Assembly: GCA_963931925.1 (NCBI GenBank)
Contig: OZ007570.1
Coordinates: 1,616,001 to 1,680,000, forward strand
Length of the DNA: 64,000 nt
DNA from: Onchidella celtica
Taxonomy: Eukaryota; Mollusca; Gastropoda; Systellommatophora; Onchidiidae
Direction of reading: 5' to 3'
The notes beneath the pieces were generated by a model. That model made no database searches, was not told where the DNA came from, and saw only the letters and a program-made list of their open reading frames with translations. Below are positions 50,315 through 62,737 of this stretch, piece by piece. Positions within the stretch are counted from its first letter, which is position 1, and each line of letters starts with the position of its first letter. The position numbers were made by a program, and so were the translations under genes.

Positions 50315-50462
50315 TCTTTTTATGGTAAAAATGTCACAGAAAAGTTGACAGCTCCCCCACCCCCACCCTGAGTTGTTCATTATCGGTTTGTCCCACTTGC
50401 CGTCACAGAATCTGTGTGTGCTCGTACATCGTTTTTAAATTTTATTTCGTTTTTGGCCGGAA
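50315..50462 (+). repeat. 148-bp direct repeat, copy 2
   Basis: Same orientation and, by eye, identical sequence to 42849-42996, about 7.5 kb away. Identity without divergence in non-coding DNA implies a recent copy, gene conversion or an assembly error. Confidence 0.9.
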
Positions 50463-51335
50463 AATTACCGTGAAAAATCAACTCCTTACAAGTCGTGACC
50501 CAGCACGGCAATTATATTACTTAAACCCTGACAACTGGCACTTTCAACCACTTGAGTAGTTTTTCAGTCGACAGTACCGCTCTTCATGCTGCGTTCAGTC
50601 AGATGACTTAGTGGGAGTTAAGTACGTTTTTTTAATTGGATACTGAGGGAGGGGATGAGGGGGAGAGAGGGCAAGATAAATAAAAAGTATACAATAATTC
50701 ACTGGAAGCAAATGTAGCTATTGCACGAAACAAACTTTATCAGTAGGAATGTTTGTTAATAATATTGGATACCACTGATAGAGGGCAGGAAGAGACGAGC
50801 CGGCAAGATAAAAAGAATACAAAATAATAAATCACCGGTATCAATGTAGCTATCAGTGGAAGGTTCGTCTTCATCTGTGGTTGTCAATATCTGAACACTA
50901 CAAAAAAAGTATAAAATCATTTTCACTATTACCAGTTTTGTCTTTATGTGAATGACTGTGCGTGTTTCATTCGGAGTATCTGAAGTTAAATCTTTCAGCG
51001 CCTCTGTACTCGAATGTTATACAAGACATTACAGACCAAATTTGAACGACTAGAGAGTACAGGAATTTCCAAAGGTTTATCAGAACAACAGAAACTGAGG
51101 CTGACGTCACTGGTGATTCCAGCTCGAGCACACAAATCTGAGATAAAAGTCTGACATGTTGACTTGACCTTCCCTGCTAGATTGGCGTTTTTATGCTTTT
51201 GTTATTGCTTTTTTTGTTTCAAGCTCCACGTGCCTGAGAACAGAAACATTTCGCGAGGTGGCCAGTGAAATGTTTACACTGTAATGTATTGTGTCCTTGT
51301 CGTGTACCATGTAGTGTGTGTTTGGTATTAAATTT

Positions 51336-51376
51336 TGTGTGTGTGTGTGTGTGTGTATGTGTGTGTGTGTGTGTCC
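51336..51376 (+). repeat. TG microsatellite
   Basis: TG tract with single TATG interruptions. Confidence 0.9.
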
Positions 51377-54300
51377 GCGGTGCGGATTGGGATACCCTTC
51401 GAGAGGGGGTTGTTAATGTACCTGCGGTTGTGGAATTATGATGATTGGTTTGAGGTTCGGGACGGATGGGTTTGGAAGGGGGGGGGGGGGGGAGGGGGAT
51501 CTTGTCTCGTTTGGCAAACAGTGCCCAGGGACCTACATCAGTGCATGTATATTTTTTCCTGTTAGTGTTACATCGGATGTTTATGGGAGATGGGAACAGC
51601 CGGTCTGTGACAACTTGGACTTACCCGCATCTAACGGGCCTTCGCCTTGGTTATGGTTCCAATTGATGACAAAATAGTTCCACTGATAAACTTACTCAAC
51701 AATTATAGGCAAAGAACTTTAAATAATATTATCTCATTATATCAAAAAGCAAACGAACAATGGAAAAAGCCAGTTCAATTTCATTGATTAATGGCAAATT
51801 CATTTATGTAACATGAAGCCACAGATACGGGTCTCGAAAGAAAGAAATCTCACAAGCCAAAATTCGACTTAGTCATGAATTGCTTGTAATTATGTAATAT
51901 TCGTGGAATTCAAGATAATAATTTTAATTTAAACTTAAAGGTATCTTTTAAGATGCTTTACAGCATTGCTTTTTTCTTATTCCTGGCAATGGATTTGATT
52001 TCTGTCTCTCGTTTTCGTGATTAAAATTGTTTCGAGATCCTTGCCTCTGATTGCCAGTGAATATTCTGACTAGACACCTCAGGTTCGCATCCCACCCACG
52101 GCAGGGTGCAACTCAACAAAAATTTCTCGCGCTGCTTTTAAGGCATTCACTAGTGGACAGCCTGACAGTAGCCCCGGCCTGATCTCAGATACAACATTGT
52201 TATACTGAAAAGGGGAGTAAAATCTCTACAGACTATCATGTTTGAGACTGTACTTGTACTTGGCGAGATGACTGAACTCCAAGTCAAACAACGTCGCATT
52301 TTGACAGGTGTTGCTAATAAAACCTCAATGAAAGTTATTTGTCATCTTCGAATGAAGCTCTGACAATTGTGATGGATTAGAGAAATAATTTATGGTGGCG
52401 GTGATCCGGACACTCCGTCAGAGATGAGACCATGAGGTTTGGATTCAGGCGTAACTATCCCTCCACTTTTGTTTTTAGTTTTGTATGTGTTTGTTCACTT
52501 GCAATATAATTTTTTGTTCTCTGTTCGACCGGTCAAACAGGTAGATCTAGTTTATGTGTTTCCGTGTCCAAAGTCCTCGCTGTGTGTAGCGCCAGAGCTC
52601 CAGTTAGAATGTACAGCCACATATTTACCATTTTCAACTCCCGGGCTTTCAATTTTTCGCACAGTGAATACATGATAAAGATTTGAGTAATATTTGCAAT
52701 AAGTATAAAATCAACACAACAGAAACAAATTCAGCAATAACAGAAGTAACAGAACATTATGGATTCGTTTTCCCTGCTTTGCAGTGTGCAAATATTGACG
52801 TGTGAAATTACTGAAAACTTTCTCTGTTAGAAACCATTGCATGTTTTCTTGTTTTTCTCTGCACGAATACATTTAACATAATGGGTCTTAAAGGGTTAAG
52901 TCAGATTCTGTCTTGTCCAGTCCTAAACGCGGTCGTGGTCCTCGCTACATTTAACCTATTATACTCCACGATGGCAGCGGCTCAGTTTTCCCCACATCTG
53001 GACATCACTGGATATCTAAACTGACCCGTAGTGACCCTGACCTCAAAATATGACTTACTGACCCTTTTCCCCAGACAAAAAGCACGAAGAAACAAAAAAC
53101 CCGTGGTGTGTGACCCATTACTACAACCGCATATATTATGTTACTAAATTAACACGGGGAATGAACATTTAAGTTGACCTCGTTCTTCAGTAGGAATGAA
53201 TGAAAATGCTTGTAGATTAGGTTGGGCATCAAACCCCAAACCAAATAGCCAGACTATTTGCCGCCCAGGGGTTAAACTTTGGGCAATGGCTAGAATTACA
53301 CCTGAACCCAATTTTTCCAAAAGTCCGTCACTGAAACATATCGGAATTCTCAAACCCGCCTTGACCAAATATCAATATTGTTTTCTTTCCGTAACTGTCG
53401 TTCCTATTGCAAGTTAGATTTAAGACGAATCTGGACGATTGTATCGTGTTTGATTTCTCCTCAACAAGGTGTGCAGCAAATGTTTGAAAGTGATGGTGCG
53501 TGTTCATCCACATGTACACTTAGCTTAAAACAACAGAGCTACCACTAGATCATACATGTTTACTGGAATCATTATTGTCATTGCTATACCTACTTGTGAA
53601 AGAAATAAAATACAGGCAATAATGATGCCTAATAGTTTGGTGGCATATTGAATTAAGTTAAAGTTTACACGGCAAAGAACAACACACTGTTAACCGCCAT
53701 TGACGATAACTTTATGAATCCTTTAGATACCATTTTCAACTAGTTTAAATATGCAGTAAGAACAAAAAACAAAAACACGAGTACATTATGTTTCTATGAC
53801 ACCGTAGTAAACAAGGCGGTGAAAGGTTAGAAAAGATATCGCCTACCTGTTACTAGAAGGATGACAATATTGACAGTGAGACTGAGGTCAGCACGCAATT
53901 GCTATGGCATCAAGCAAGTTTATCCCTTGGCTTACAACCATCCACACATGTTGCACTAGATCAGATCCCGATAATACATGCTTAGCATTAAGCAGGACCT
54001 CCCTCTGTGGCGATCATAAGCAGCTATGACAATGAAGCTCCCATTAACACGTCTCGGCACAGCTCATAAATAAAGTAATGACCCGTTCTGGGAGTGAGAC
54101 TTACTACTGGTACCGGGGTCCTTATTTTATAGCATAAAATGAAAACGTGCACCAGTGGTCGGTATCAATACTTAATCTGGGTTACTTCAGATGCGTATTC
54201 GTGCTATCGTGCATGTTACATTTTGAAAGATGGTGAACTGGTTGAAGGAAATAGGCAAGCAAGCAGGTTTGTTGACCTAATTAGCCAAGTAAGCACCCCC

Positions 54301-54664
54301 CCCCCCTCCCCGTGGGAAAGAAAAAGGTGGGTAAGGCAAGAAAGAACAAGAACCTGAAACAAAAACTAGAAGAAGAAAAACTAATTGAGGCACGAGGACT
54401 CGCGGCACTGGGCGGGGCACTGGGCATAATCTGAGCTCATAACCAGTTCGACATTTCACGACCAGCGCATTCAGATGGCAGACACCTTTTCTGACTGGGC
54501 CAGGTAATTTTGTTTCTTTTAACACTATCAGAAGACAAGACGCTCTCGAGCATTTTTTGTTTTGTTTCAAGTAGCCGATCTGGTCGTGCTTTTTTCATTG
54601 ATCAGTCAGATAAATAAATAATACATTCGTTTGAAATGGTGTAAATCCAGAAATGGTGTAAATC

Positions 54665-55150
54665 CAGGGTATCCGTTGGCAGGACAGAATCACGAATCAA
54701 GAAGTGCTAGACAGGGCTGGCTCAGCAAGTATCTAGTCAATCCTAATGAAGGTCCAACTACGTTGGACTGGCCATGTCATCAGAATGGACGACAGCCGCA
54801 TGCCCAGACAGCTCATGTATGGTGAGCTGAAGCAGGGCTCAGGCAGACAAGGAAGACCCAAACTGAGGTACAAGGACATCCTAAAGAGTAACCTCAGATG
54901 GAGCGGCATCCAGCCACGTGAGCTCGAAACCATTGCTGCAAACAGACATGCATGGGGGTCGCTCATTTACAGAGCGACAGCTGGTTTCGAACGGGACAGG
55001 AGACAGCGTCATAAAGCAGCAAAGGACAGACGCCATGGAGCAGCGTCTGCCCCAGCTGAAACAACAGATTACCGTTACGACACCTGTGGGCGCCTCTGTG
55101 CACCCAGTCTTGGACTGCGGAGTCACATGCGCTCCCATCGATGAGTTCAC
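54665..55150 (+). mobile_element. LINE 3'-end fragment with zinc-finger tail
   Basis: Translation gives IRWQDRITNQEVLDRAG, an in-frame TAG (about 54736), then LRWTGHVIRMDDSRMPRQLM, a GRQGRPKLRYKD segment and a C-terminal finger DTCGRLCAPSLGLRSHMRSH before the stop at 55144. The order IRWQDRI, LRWxGHVxRM, RPxxRYKD and CxxxC/HxxxH finger is the same as in the LINE at 16480-19310, but residues differ widely, so it is a different family. It is strongly 5'-truncated and dead. Confidence 0.85.
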
Positions 55151-55259
55151 AGACTACGTCTCCATCGGAATCGATGGACTACCAACAAATCCAGAAAAAC
55201 GGATGGTTGGAGAGAACTGATACTGTCTACTTTTGTCCTAGATCATTATATAAGTATTC

Positions 55260-55989
55260 CAGGGATAGCCAAACCGCAGCTCGCGGGCCACATGCGGCTC
55301 TTTGACTTTCAATGTGCGCCTCCTGGAAATATGTTGGCTGAGCTCTTTTTTCATCACAGTTTATATAAAATGTAAATAAGAAGAAAATTCAGGCTTTATA
55401 ATCATGCACTATGTACTGAGACCCCACTGGTTTTAGACAAACTTTTGGTGTTCATGGTTAGTATGTTAAACTTTTTCTCTTCCTCCACATTGATTTGTTC
55501 ATAACTGAACACATCGCAAGGCCCATTTTGTCATTGGGTCAAGTGGTTTCGCTCCCTCATTTCATGTACAAACCCAGGCATAAAGAACATGTTCTGATCT
55601 TGACAGATTAACTTGTTTATGGCATTCGCACGTTTCTCCTACATGTTCCTGTAGTTCATTACTGTAGTTAATATGTTCAGTTAAAACATTCATCAGTCAA
55701 GATGTTGAAAACATTTGGCATATATATGTGTACTTTGTGGTGACTGAAACTAATACAAATAACAGTTTATAAAAACAACAACAACAACAACTGCATACGG
55801 TACATGAGTAAATATTATTGCATGCATGTATTTGTTAATATCCAGATAAACATTTGTAACAAAATGTATGTACCGGTACATGTATAACATTAAAAACATG
55901 TGTCTAAACTGTGCTGACATCCTGTGGCTCTCGATCATCGGAAGTTTAGCGTATGTGGCTCGTACAATAAGCAAGTTTGGCCACCCATG
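55260..55989 (+). mobile_element. non-autonomous hAT-like transposon, about 730 bp
   Basis: The left end reads CAGGGATAGCCAAACCGCAG, then CTCGCGGGCCACATGCGGCT. The complement of the right end reads CATGGGTGGCCAAACTTGC, then GAGCCACATACGC. The CAGGGRTRGCCAAACY...GGCCACATGCGGC terminus is well known from hAT elements in many animals. Candidate 8-bp flanks AAGTATTC and AGATGTTC agree at only five positions, so the insertion is old or the boundary is off by a base. AT-rich interior without transposase. Confidence 0.82.
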
Positions 55990-56774
55990 AGATGTTCTGT
56001 ACATCCTCTTGCTTTTCCTGGCACAATATGGCCGCCGACGTGTTCACGCGCTTTCTTCAAACTCAAACTCAAATTCCAGCGAAAACATAATTATGATGAA
56101 GGTTTTCAAATTAATTGTCATCGTTAAAAATTGTATGAAAATGATACTAGATTTTTGTCCGTTTCTTACAATACATTATACATGTATGTATTTACCGGTA
56201 CGTACCTGCAGCTGCACCGATACTGAAACGACATAATCGGATCTGCCACCCTGCTACCCTCACGTAAATGCTGTGGAACTTAATGGCACCGTTCTGGCCA
56301 TATCTTCGTATAATCAAAACACTGAACTGCGATCGATAAGAATCTCTCTTACCCGCCCCGACACGCACCGTGATCGCCGTATAGAAAATCAATCGATCAG
56401 TCACAATGGACGGGTAGCCCAGATAGGGGGAGCAAAACCAACGATTCGATTAGGCTCTGGAGTTTGTGTGTAGAACGTCATGAAGTTAAACACTGGGCAG
56501 GTCTTAAGACGTCTCGGAAGGCGGGAAACCTGGGACATTGAGGGTTACGGTCACCCTGTTTAGAAAGGAAAAAACAAAACAAAACAAAAGTGTCGGCCTG
56601 TAAGTTCATTACCAGCAGTTTTAGTGTCGGATTAGTGAAATCTGATTAGTCTGGCTGTAGTTTAGAAAGACCGGTGAGAGGGCCGAGGGAAAACATGAAG
56701 GAAAAAAAAAGAAAGAAGAAATGAGAAGTACGTGTATAATAAAGTTATAAAGTATACAAACCAGACATTTTAGG

Positions 56775-57030
56775 AGAGAGAGAGAGAGACAGAGAGAGAG
56801 AGAGAAGAAGAAGACAAGGAAACGAGTCTGAAGAAGTGGAGAGAGAGAAGAAGAGAAAGAGAGAGAAGAAGAGAGAGAGAGAGAGAAGGAAGAAGAGAGA
56901 GAGAAGAAGAAGAAGAGGAGAAAGAGAGAGAAGAAGGAGAAGAGGAAGAGAGACAGAGAGGAGGAAGTGAAAGAGAGAGAGAGAGAAAGAAGTAGAAGAA
57001 GAAGAGGAGAGAGAGAAAGAGAACTAAAGG
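56775..57030 (+). repeat. polypurine GA/GAAGAA tract
   Basis: About 250 bp almost wholly of A and G on the plus strand, with mixed GAGA, GAAGAA and GGAAGA units and only a few pyrimidines. Such tracts can form triplex DNA. Confidence 0.9.
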
Positions 57031-57554
57031 TGGTGAAGAAAGAGAGGGAGAACAGATAACGCGATCAAACGTGTTTCAGATAGAAATTGGAGAACTTCAA
57101 AGGTTTTCCATGAAGTAAACTCTCACACCACACACACTCACATAAATATACAGCAACAGGCTTGTGACTGTAAGAGCAGCTTGCAGGCAATGACTTTGAG
57201 TCATCATGAACTGTTCAGGTTTTGGTCACTGGAGCTCTCAAGTTCAGCAGTCAACAAACTGCTCTTGCTTCTAAAGCTTTTTGGATCTTTCAAATAGATA
57301 CCATGAAAGACTACACGTATTTATGAATAAAAGCCTTGTTTACCACAGCTCTTAATCCTTGGCAGGAAAGTGAGTTCAAGAAAACCTGAAACTGTTTGAA
57401 CTGTAAACCTAATCATTTCATAAAATCACAATGAATTTCATGACCTACAAAATGTACTATTTTCACTATAAATTATGGCAAACAGGAAGAGCCAGAGCAA
57501 AAGATTGACAGATTATGTATACATGTATAAATACCCGACAGTCGGGAGGGTGGA

Positions 57555-57720
57555 GGAATAGATAGATAGACAAATAGACAGATAGACTGACAGTCAGGGG
57601 GGGTGGAGGAATAGATAGATAGATAGATAGATAGATAGACAGACAGATAGATAGATAGATAGATACTAAGATAGATAGATAGATAGACATACAGACAGAT
57701 AGATTGATAGACAGACAGAC

Positions 57721-57751
<31 letters not shown>

Positions 57752-57845
57752 TAGATAGATAGACAGACAGACAGATAGATAGATTGATAGACAGACAGAC
57801 AGACAGATAGATAGATAGATAGACAGACACACAGACAGACAGATA
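57555..57845 (+). repeat. GATA/GACA microsatellite
   Basis: Interleaved blocks of GATA and GACA tetranucleotides. A 34-bp-scale duplication near its left side repeats CAGTCGGGAGGGTGGAGGAA versus CAGTCAGGGGGGGTGGAGGA with GATA units between. Confidence 0.93.
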
Positions 57846-57859
57846 CATAATATTATAAA

Positions 57860-58675
57860 AAGAAAGACAGATGTGCAAGACCAAATTCAACAGATACAAA
57901 AGGAACAAACAAGCACCAGGATCATGAGAAATCATCATTATAGTACATACTTTATTATTATGATACATTACAATATTTACATTTTATCATGAATCTCAAA
58001 ATGTCATCATTATGCACATCAATGATTGATAACAAATCACACTGCATAATAAGATTATAATATATTAAAATTCTGTACCCATTCTTTTTCATTTTTAAAA
58101 AATCTCAACAACTTTCATTACATTACGGTATAAAGTTCTAGCGCAATGGTAGGTTATGTGCCACATCATTTAGAAACACATTACTCAGTCAAATTAAGGT
58201 TCTGCTGATATTTGTCTATATATTTTGAATCAGAGGCTCATAACTACAAAAGTGCTGGTTGCTTCCAATTTTTAGGGGCCTTCGTGTAGAGGAAAATACT
58301 GAAAGAAAAAAAATGTGGCAGAGAGGGGGATGGTGGTAGGACTAGGAGAGGAGAGGACAGAAGTGTTTATTTATTGAAGATCACACATTTTAAATATGTT
58401 TTTGTAGCTTCAGAAAATTACAATTTCAAAGGGAAAATGAAATTGAAACCCTATAATGAAAACTGGAAGAACCGTATACCTCCTGGAAGGCATTATGGAC
58501 AATTAACGAAGACTTTACACAACATCATGATAATCAGGCCAAAAACACAACATACATGTACTAATGTGCATATAAATATCTCACACTGTGATAACATAAT
58601 GGCCAATCTCACTTTTCCTGGTTTTGGGAAAAGCCAATAAAGCTGGAGGGAGGGGGTGAGGGTGTAGGGATAGTT
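57860..58675. other. non-coding stretch, no gene seen
   Basis: AT-rich with chance frames only. It may lie beyond the 3' end of map3k7. Confidence 0.45.
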
Positions 58676-58679
58676 TTTT

Positions 58680-58954
58680 TATTTAATTTTGCCTGGCCAG
58701 CGGCCTGTTCAGCCTGCTCTTCTCTGTTTCCAATTGCCAAGGTAACTTTAATGTGCGCAACATGCACATGTACACGGGCCCTTCGAGGTTTTTGTCCTTA
58801 AAGACTAGGTGTTCGATCCTACCTACCATAGGGCAAGGGACAGGAAATATGACAATAATCCCAAAATTCCAACATGCCTGCACTGGCCGGGATTCAAGCC
58901 CGATACCTTCAGCATAAGAGGCAAGCACCACACCTGTGACACCCATGTGTCCCT
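58680..58954 (-). mobile_element. tRNA-derived SINE, copy 3 (inverted)
   Basis: Reading the minus strand from 58954: GGGACACATGGGTGTCACAG, a decayed B box GGCTTGAATCCCGG, GTGCAGGCATGTTGGAATTT, AACACCTAGTCTTTAAGGAC, a TTAAAGTTACC block and an end in GGCAAAATTAAATAAAA. It matches the copies at 1624 and 27707 throughout. It could sit in, or just beyond, the map3k7 3' UTR. Confidence 0.88.
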
Positions 58955-60163
58955 GAATATAATATGCATCTGTACAAGACAGTGTTGGCCATGACCTCAA
59001 GAAAAATGTGACAGGTCAATGCAAGTTTTGCCTCACATCCAACAAAAAGGGAAAAAAGGCCATTATATAAGCAAAGTGAAGATATTTAAAATAAATGGAA
59101 CTTCCAATCTAAAGCACACGGCTGAAAAGAAAGCACTGAGCAGGTACCTTGACTGCCAACAGTGAGTTCTGAAGATGTTGAAAAGATATGAAGCAAGGAA
59201 GTACTGTCACGTCATGTCCGTGTTTAGTTAGGGCAAAACTTTTGGAGTGATTTCACACACAGAATGAGTAGTGTAGGCCTACAACTTTCTCTGTACTGCA
59301 TACAATGCAAAAATTTCATTTATTACACTAACACATAATCCCGATTTTACTTTCAAAACTGCACTATAACAGAGACTGATCCTCGTTTGTCTTTGCTTAA
59401 TTAGATCATAACCAGCCTGTCATACCTAATGCAAGATATTCACTCAGGGTGCCCAAAACTGCAGCAATTGTGCCAATTTTTCAGCAAAGAAAAGAACCAA
59501 TTTTTCAGCGTACCCACGGTACCCTCAGGTCTAGTTTTCATATTCACAAATACAAGGCAGATAACTCTGTTAAACTCAATTTTTGATATCTAGTACATGT
59601 CCCACACAGTGTAGATCTAGTACTGTCATGACAATAACTTTGCATTACCTCAGTTTTATGGTGTGAGCTGAAAATGTAATGAGTAATGTAACTTCCAAGA
59701 TAATCCAAAGTTCTATGTTGATCAAAGCTACCTTTCTTATTTGACTTCTTTATCTCCTGGTGAAAAAAATTATGATTTTTTTTTCACACTTCCAATTGCA
59801 CCTTTTGATGATTTTACAATGATTCTAAGTTTCTACGTACATTTCTACCCAATTTGTTGTCCTTTCATCCACACAAAAGTAACAAGAATGCAACACATAC
59901 ACAGGGCCATTCTATACATCAGCGCCATAAGTTTCAGTGTTTGAAAAAAAAAACACAAAAGATTAATTACAAGTTAAAATTAGTACAGTAAGTTAACTTA
60001 AATAATGTTTCAAACTTTGAACTCTGTGCTTATGCTGAGACTTAAAACTATAACATCAAGCGATCTATCCTAAGCTCTCTATATAGTGCAGTAATGTAAA
60101 TAAGAATCTGTGTCATTCATTGAATAAGTTCTGGTAAAAAGTCAAGATTCTCAAAGGATCACA

Positions 60164-60204
60164 TTCTCAGACATTCACAGGGATTCTCAGACATTCACAG
60201 GCAG
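60164..60204 (+). repeat. 20-bp tandem duplication
   Basis: ATTCTCAGACATTCACAGG occurs twice in a row. Confidence 0.85.
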
Positions 60205-60207
60205 TTA

Positions 60208-60213
60208 TTTATT
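60208..60213 (-). terminator. candidate poly(A) signal for map3k7
   Basis: AATAAA on the minus strand, about 950 bp after the stop codon. A second AATAAA is at 60540-60545 (about 610 bp after the stop). Either could end the transcript; nothing in the sequence chooses between them. Confidence 0.3.
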
Positions 60214-61157
60214 GCACCATTTTGTCAATTGTTGAGTAAAAAGAAAAAAAAATTGTTTTTTTAAAATGGTTGATCAAAAGATTGTAGCACAACAGCTTTC
60301 TCCTATTTGGCTTCAGGATTAGACAATGAACTCTTGGAAGCCATTTTTTTTTTGGTTGCCCAGGACTGACCAACAAAAGAAAAAAAAAGACCTTGAATAG
60401 TTGGGCTACAGACAAATACCACTGCTCAAAGTGCCTTATGTCTTGGCCATGTTCCTACATGTACATAGTTCACCTTCTCAATGGACTTACAGTGACAGTT
60501 AACTGATTTTCATAGCCCCAGCCCATGCAATAGGAAAAATTTATTCACATTTACCAATCTTCTACAGTGCCTCTGAACCAAAGTCCATTCACATTCATGA
60601 TCAACCTGATTCACCCCCAGGATAGAACATGACTTCATCTGCTGAAGTCCATTCATTCAATATGAAAATATAAACATGTCCTAAGCAACGCTGACATTAG
60701 AACAATAAACAAAATACATGTATTACAATTTCACATCCCTTCAAGTCATAAACACTGGTTAGAAAACACTTATAACTTTACAGAATCTTACTAACAGATT
60801 CAGTTCCAGACAGAAACTAGAAGTAAATTTCATCAGTGTAATTCTCTAACCGTCCCACTTCACTTTTTGTGGACCAATCTTCCTCGTTCCAAAATGAACC
60901 TACAACATGTATTACATGTCCTAACAAAGATGACTGGATCACTGTGGCCAAGGGAAATCACTCTAAATTAACATTTCTCTAAGCGAATACCGGTACCCAA
61001 TGACCCAATTCCGCCCAGTGAAGGAAATAAATAGTTTTTTTTTTTTTGCTCCCCTGTGCAATTCTGTGAAAAGCACTTGGACCGTTAGAAAATGACACCC
61101 AGGATTTGTAGTTACATGCATATAAAATGGACATAAAGCTCAAGTCTAAAGCTTCCA

Positions 61158-61241
61158 CTATCCTATTCGTTTGGAGCCAGCCTGCTTTTTGAACTTCTCC
61201 ACCTGAGCTTTCAGTTCCTTGTGGACACTCATCAAACTATC
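61158..61241 (-). CDS. map3k7: MAP3K7 (TAK1) terminal coding exon
   Basis: TAK1 is the MAP3K that relays TGF-beta, IL-1, Toll and TNF-type signals to JNK/p38 and NF-kappa-B. Its C-terminal coiled coil binds the adaptors TAB2/TAB3. This last exon encodes DSLMSVHKELKAQVEKFKKQ followed by AGSKRIG and TAG. It begins after TTTCTTGCAG in phase 0. Position and composition correspond to the end of vertebrate TAK1, where LDENKSL..YY..CKKQLE also leads to a short basic tail. Five consecutive exons (63684 to 61158) join without a break into a peptide of 122 residues, which supports an active gene. The rest of the gene, including the kinase domain, lies beyond 64000. Confidence 0.88.
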   Translation of the reverse strand, partial: DSLMSVHKELKAQVEKFKKQAGSKRIG

Positions 61242-62203
61242 CTGCAAGAAAGGAATGAAAAACAGCACAATATGAATTCACTCAGATTTCATGTACATTT
61301 GCACAAAAATTTCAATAATCATCAGCCTGACATTCCAGCTCAAGCCACTGCAATGGCTAGAAAAGAACTTGTGACCACTGGAGCCTATCACTGACAGATC
61401 CTCACTGTTCCCTAAGACTACAGAAAGTCAAAAATTCAAAAAATCAATTTTCATATATTCAACTACATTCAAAATCACGTGGAATGATCTTGGTTCTAGA
61501 CTCCTAAGACTAAAAATACCCGAACAGCGAGCTTTCAAAAATGTATTACTACCAAACCAGTAGTGCCAAAGGAAAACAGTTTCTTGCTTCTCCTGAAACG
61601 TAGCCAAAACCTCATTCCTACAGTTGTAGGGAATGGTGACAGGATAAAGTCACTGTTTCAGTGAACATGAACTTATACTCCCGGCATACAGCAGACCTGC
61701 CAACTAAATGACCATTCTCAACATTGGGACACTTTCAGGGCCAAGTGCCGCTGCTGTGTATGTTGTATGTCAGGCTATGTCAAGGACTATTTCAACTATC
61801 AGTTTGTTATGATCTCCACAGAAAGGAGAAAACAAAATCAAAACATTGTAACATAATTAACTAACACACCACATAATTATTGTGCTCTCTATGTATAAAA
61901 ATATTGGTATGTTGTGCATACTGTCACCTAGTGCTGTCTTACAGTTACACTGAACTGGGCTGACCATTATCCTCAAGTATCACAAGAGTTTCTTTAAGTT
62001 ATTTCACACATCCCCCCCCCGTATTCCAGTATTCCCAGTGCTTTTGACAACTGTCCACATAAGGACATGAAAAATGTTAGTAATCTGCTGTGTGACACAT
62101 CAGGCATAGATTCGAAATAACTCCAATCTACACCAGCACACTCTGCTGAGAGTTTACTGCAATGTTCTCTCTGGTACTGAACCAAGACTCTACATGTACT
62201 CAC

Positions 62204-62303
62204 ATTCTCTGCCTGCAGTTTTGTGTACTCTTCAAGATCAGCCAGTTTTCCACTCTTCAGCTTTCTCTCTTCTTGCTGTTCTCTCTCTTTGTTCAGCTCA
62301 TGC
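62204..62303 (-). CDS. map3k7: MAP3K7 (TAK1) coiled-coil exon
   Basis: Acceptor ACATTCCTGCAG, then one base completing a Lys codon, then HELNKEREQQEERKLKSGKL and ADLEEYTKLQAEN, then donor AAT/GTGAGT in phase 0. This is the highly charged middle of the TAB-binding coiled coil, aligned with the QRKQELVAELDQDEKDQQ region of vertebrate TAK1. Heptad-like Leu spacing is visible. Confidence 0.87.
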
Positions 62304-62681
62304 CTGCAGGAATGTTACATAAACAACAAGAAAGCATTGAGCAATCGGTAACAGTCACTTACAGACTGCAGGTGAACACTCCGGTCAATTTAAAATTACC
62401 TTAGGTACCGTACAAGGGCAAGGATGGAAAAGCTCAAAAATAAAACCATTACCAACCAGTTCAACTTGGACAGTGAGATCAAGAAAGCAAAATCTCACAG
62501 GCCAGAAAGCTACTGTAAAACTAACATTTCTACTCTGAACTTCTGGGAAATGATGTCAAATGAAACAGTGAAACAGAAATGACTGGTTGATAAATCTATA
62601 TCTTGTGCCAGTGTCCAATCATTATGTTGAGCGCCTTGCTCATGTGAACGGAAAGCTGAAACTGCCACCATCAACACTTAC

Positions 62682-62737
62682 TTTCTCTGTGTGAGCACAG
62701 CTATTTCTGCCTGCATCCTCAAGTACTGTTGTGCCAG
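62682..62737 (-). CDS. map3k7: MAP3K7 (TAK1) coiled-coil exon
   Basis: A 56-bp exon between TTTTGTTTCTCAG and AA/GTAAGT, encoding LAQQYLRMQAEIAVLTQR plus the first two bases of Lys. It lines up with MAQEYMKVQTEIALLLQRK of vertebrate TAK1, the most diagnostic part of the C-terminus; this match is the main reason for the gene name. Confidence 0.9.

Larger units (their letters stand above)
44540..54660. other. long non-coding stretch between genes
   Basis: No exon recognised. It includes TCTG repeats (47215-47285), GA/GACA and AT tracts (48966-49082), the second 148-bp repeat (50315-50462), TG tracts (51336-51376) and a G run (51478-51492). A simple tandem duplication of AAATGGTGTAAATCCAG lies at its right edge (54634-54669). 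Confidence 0.5.

Noticed and set aside
53144..53420. Possible exon on either strand
   Set aside because: Both strands are open with comparable composition; no flanking splice signals or recognisable family.
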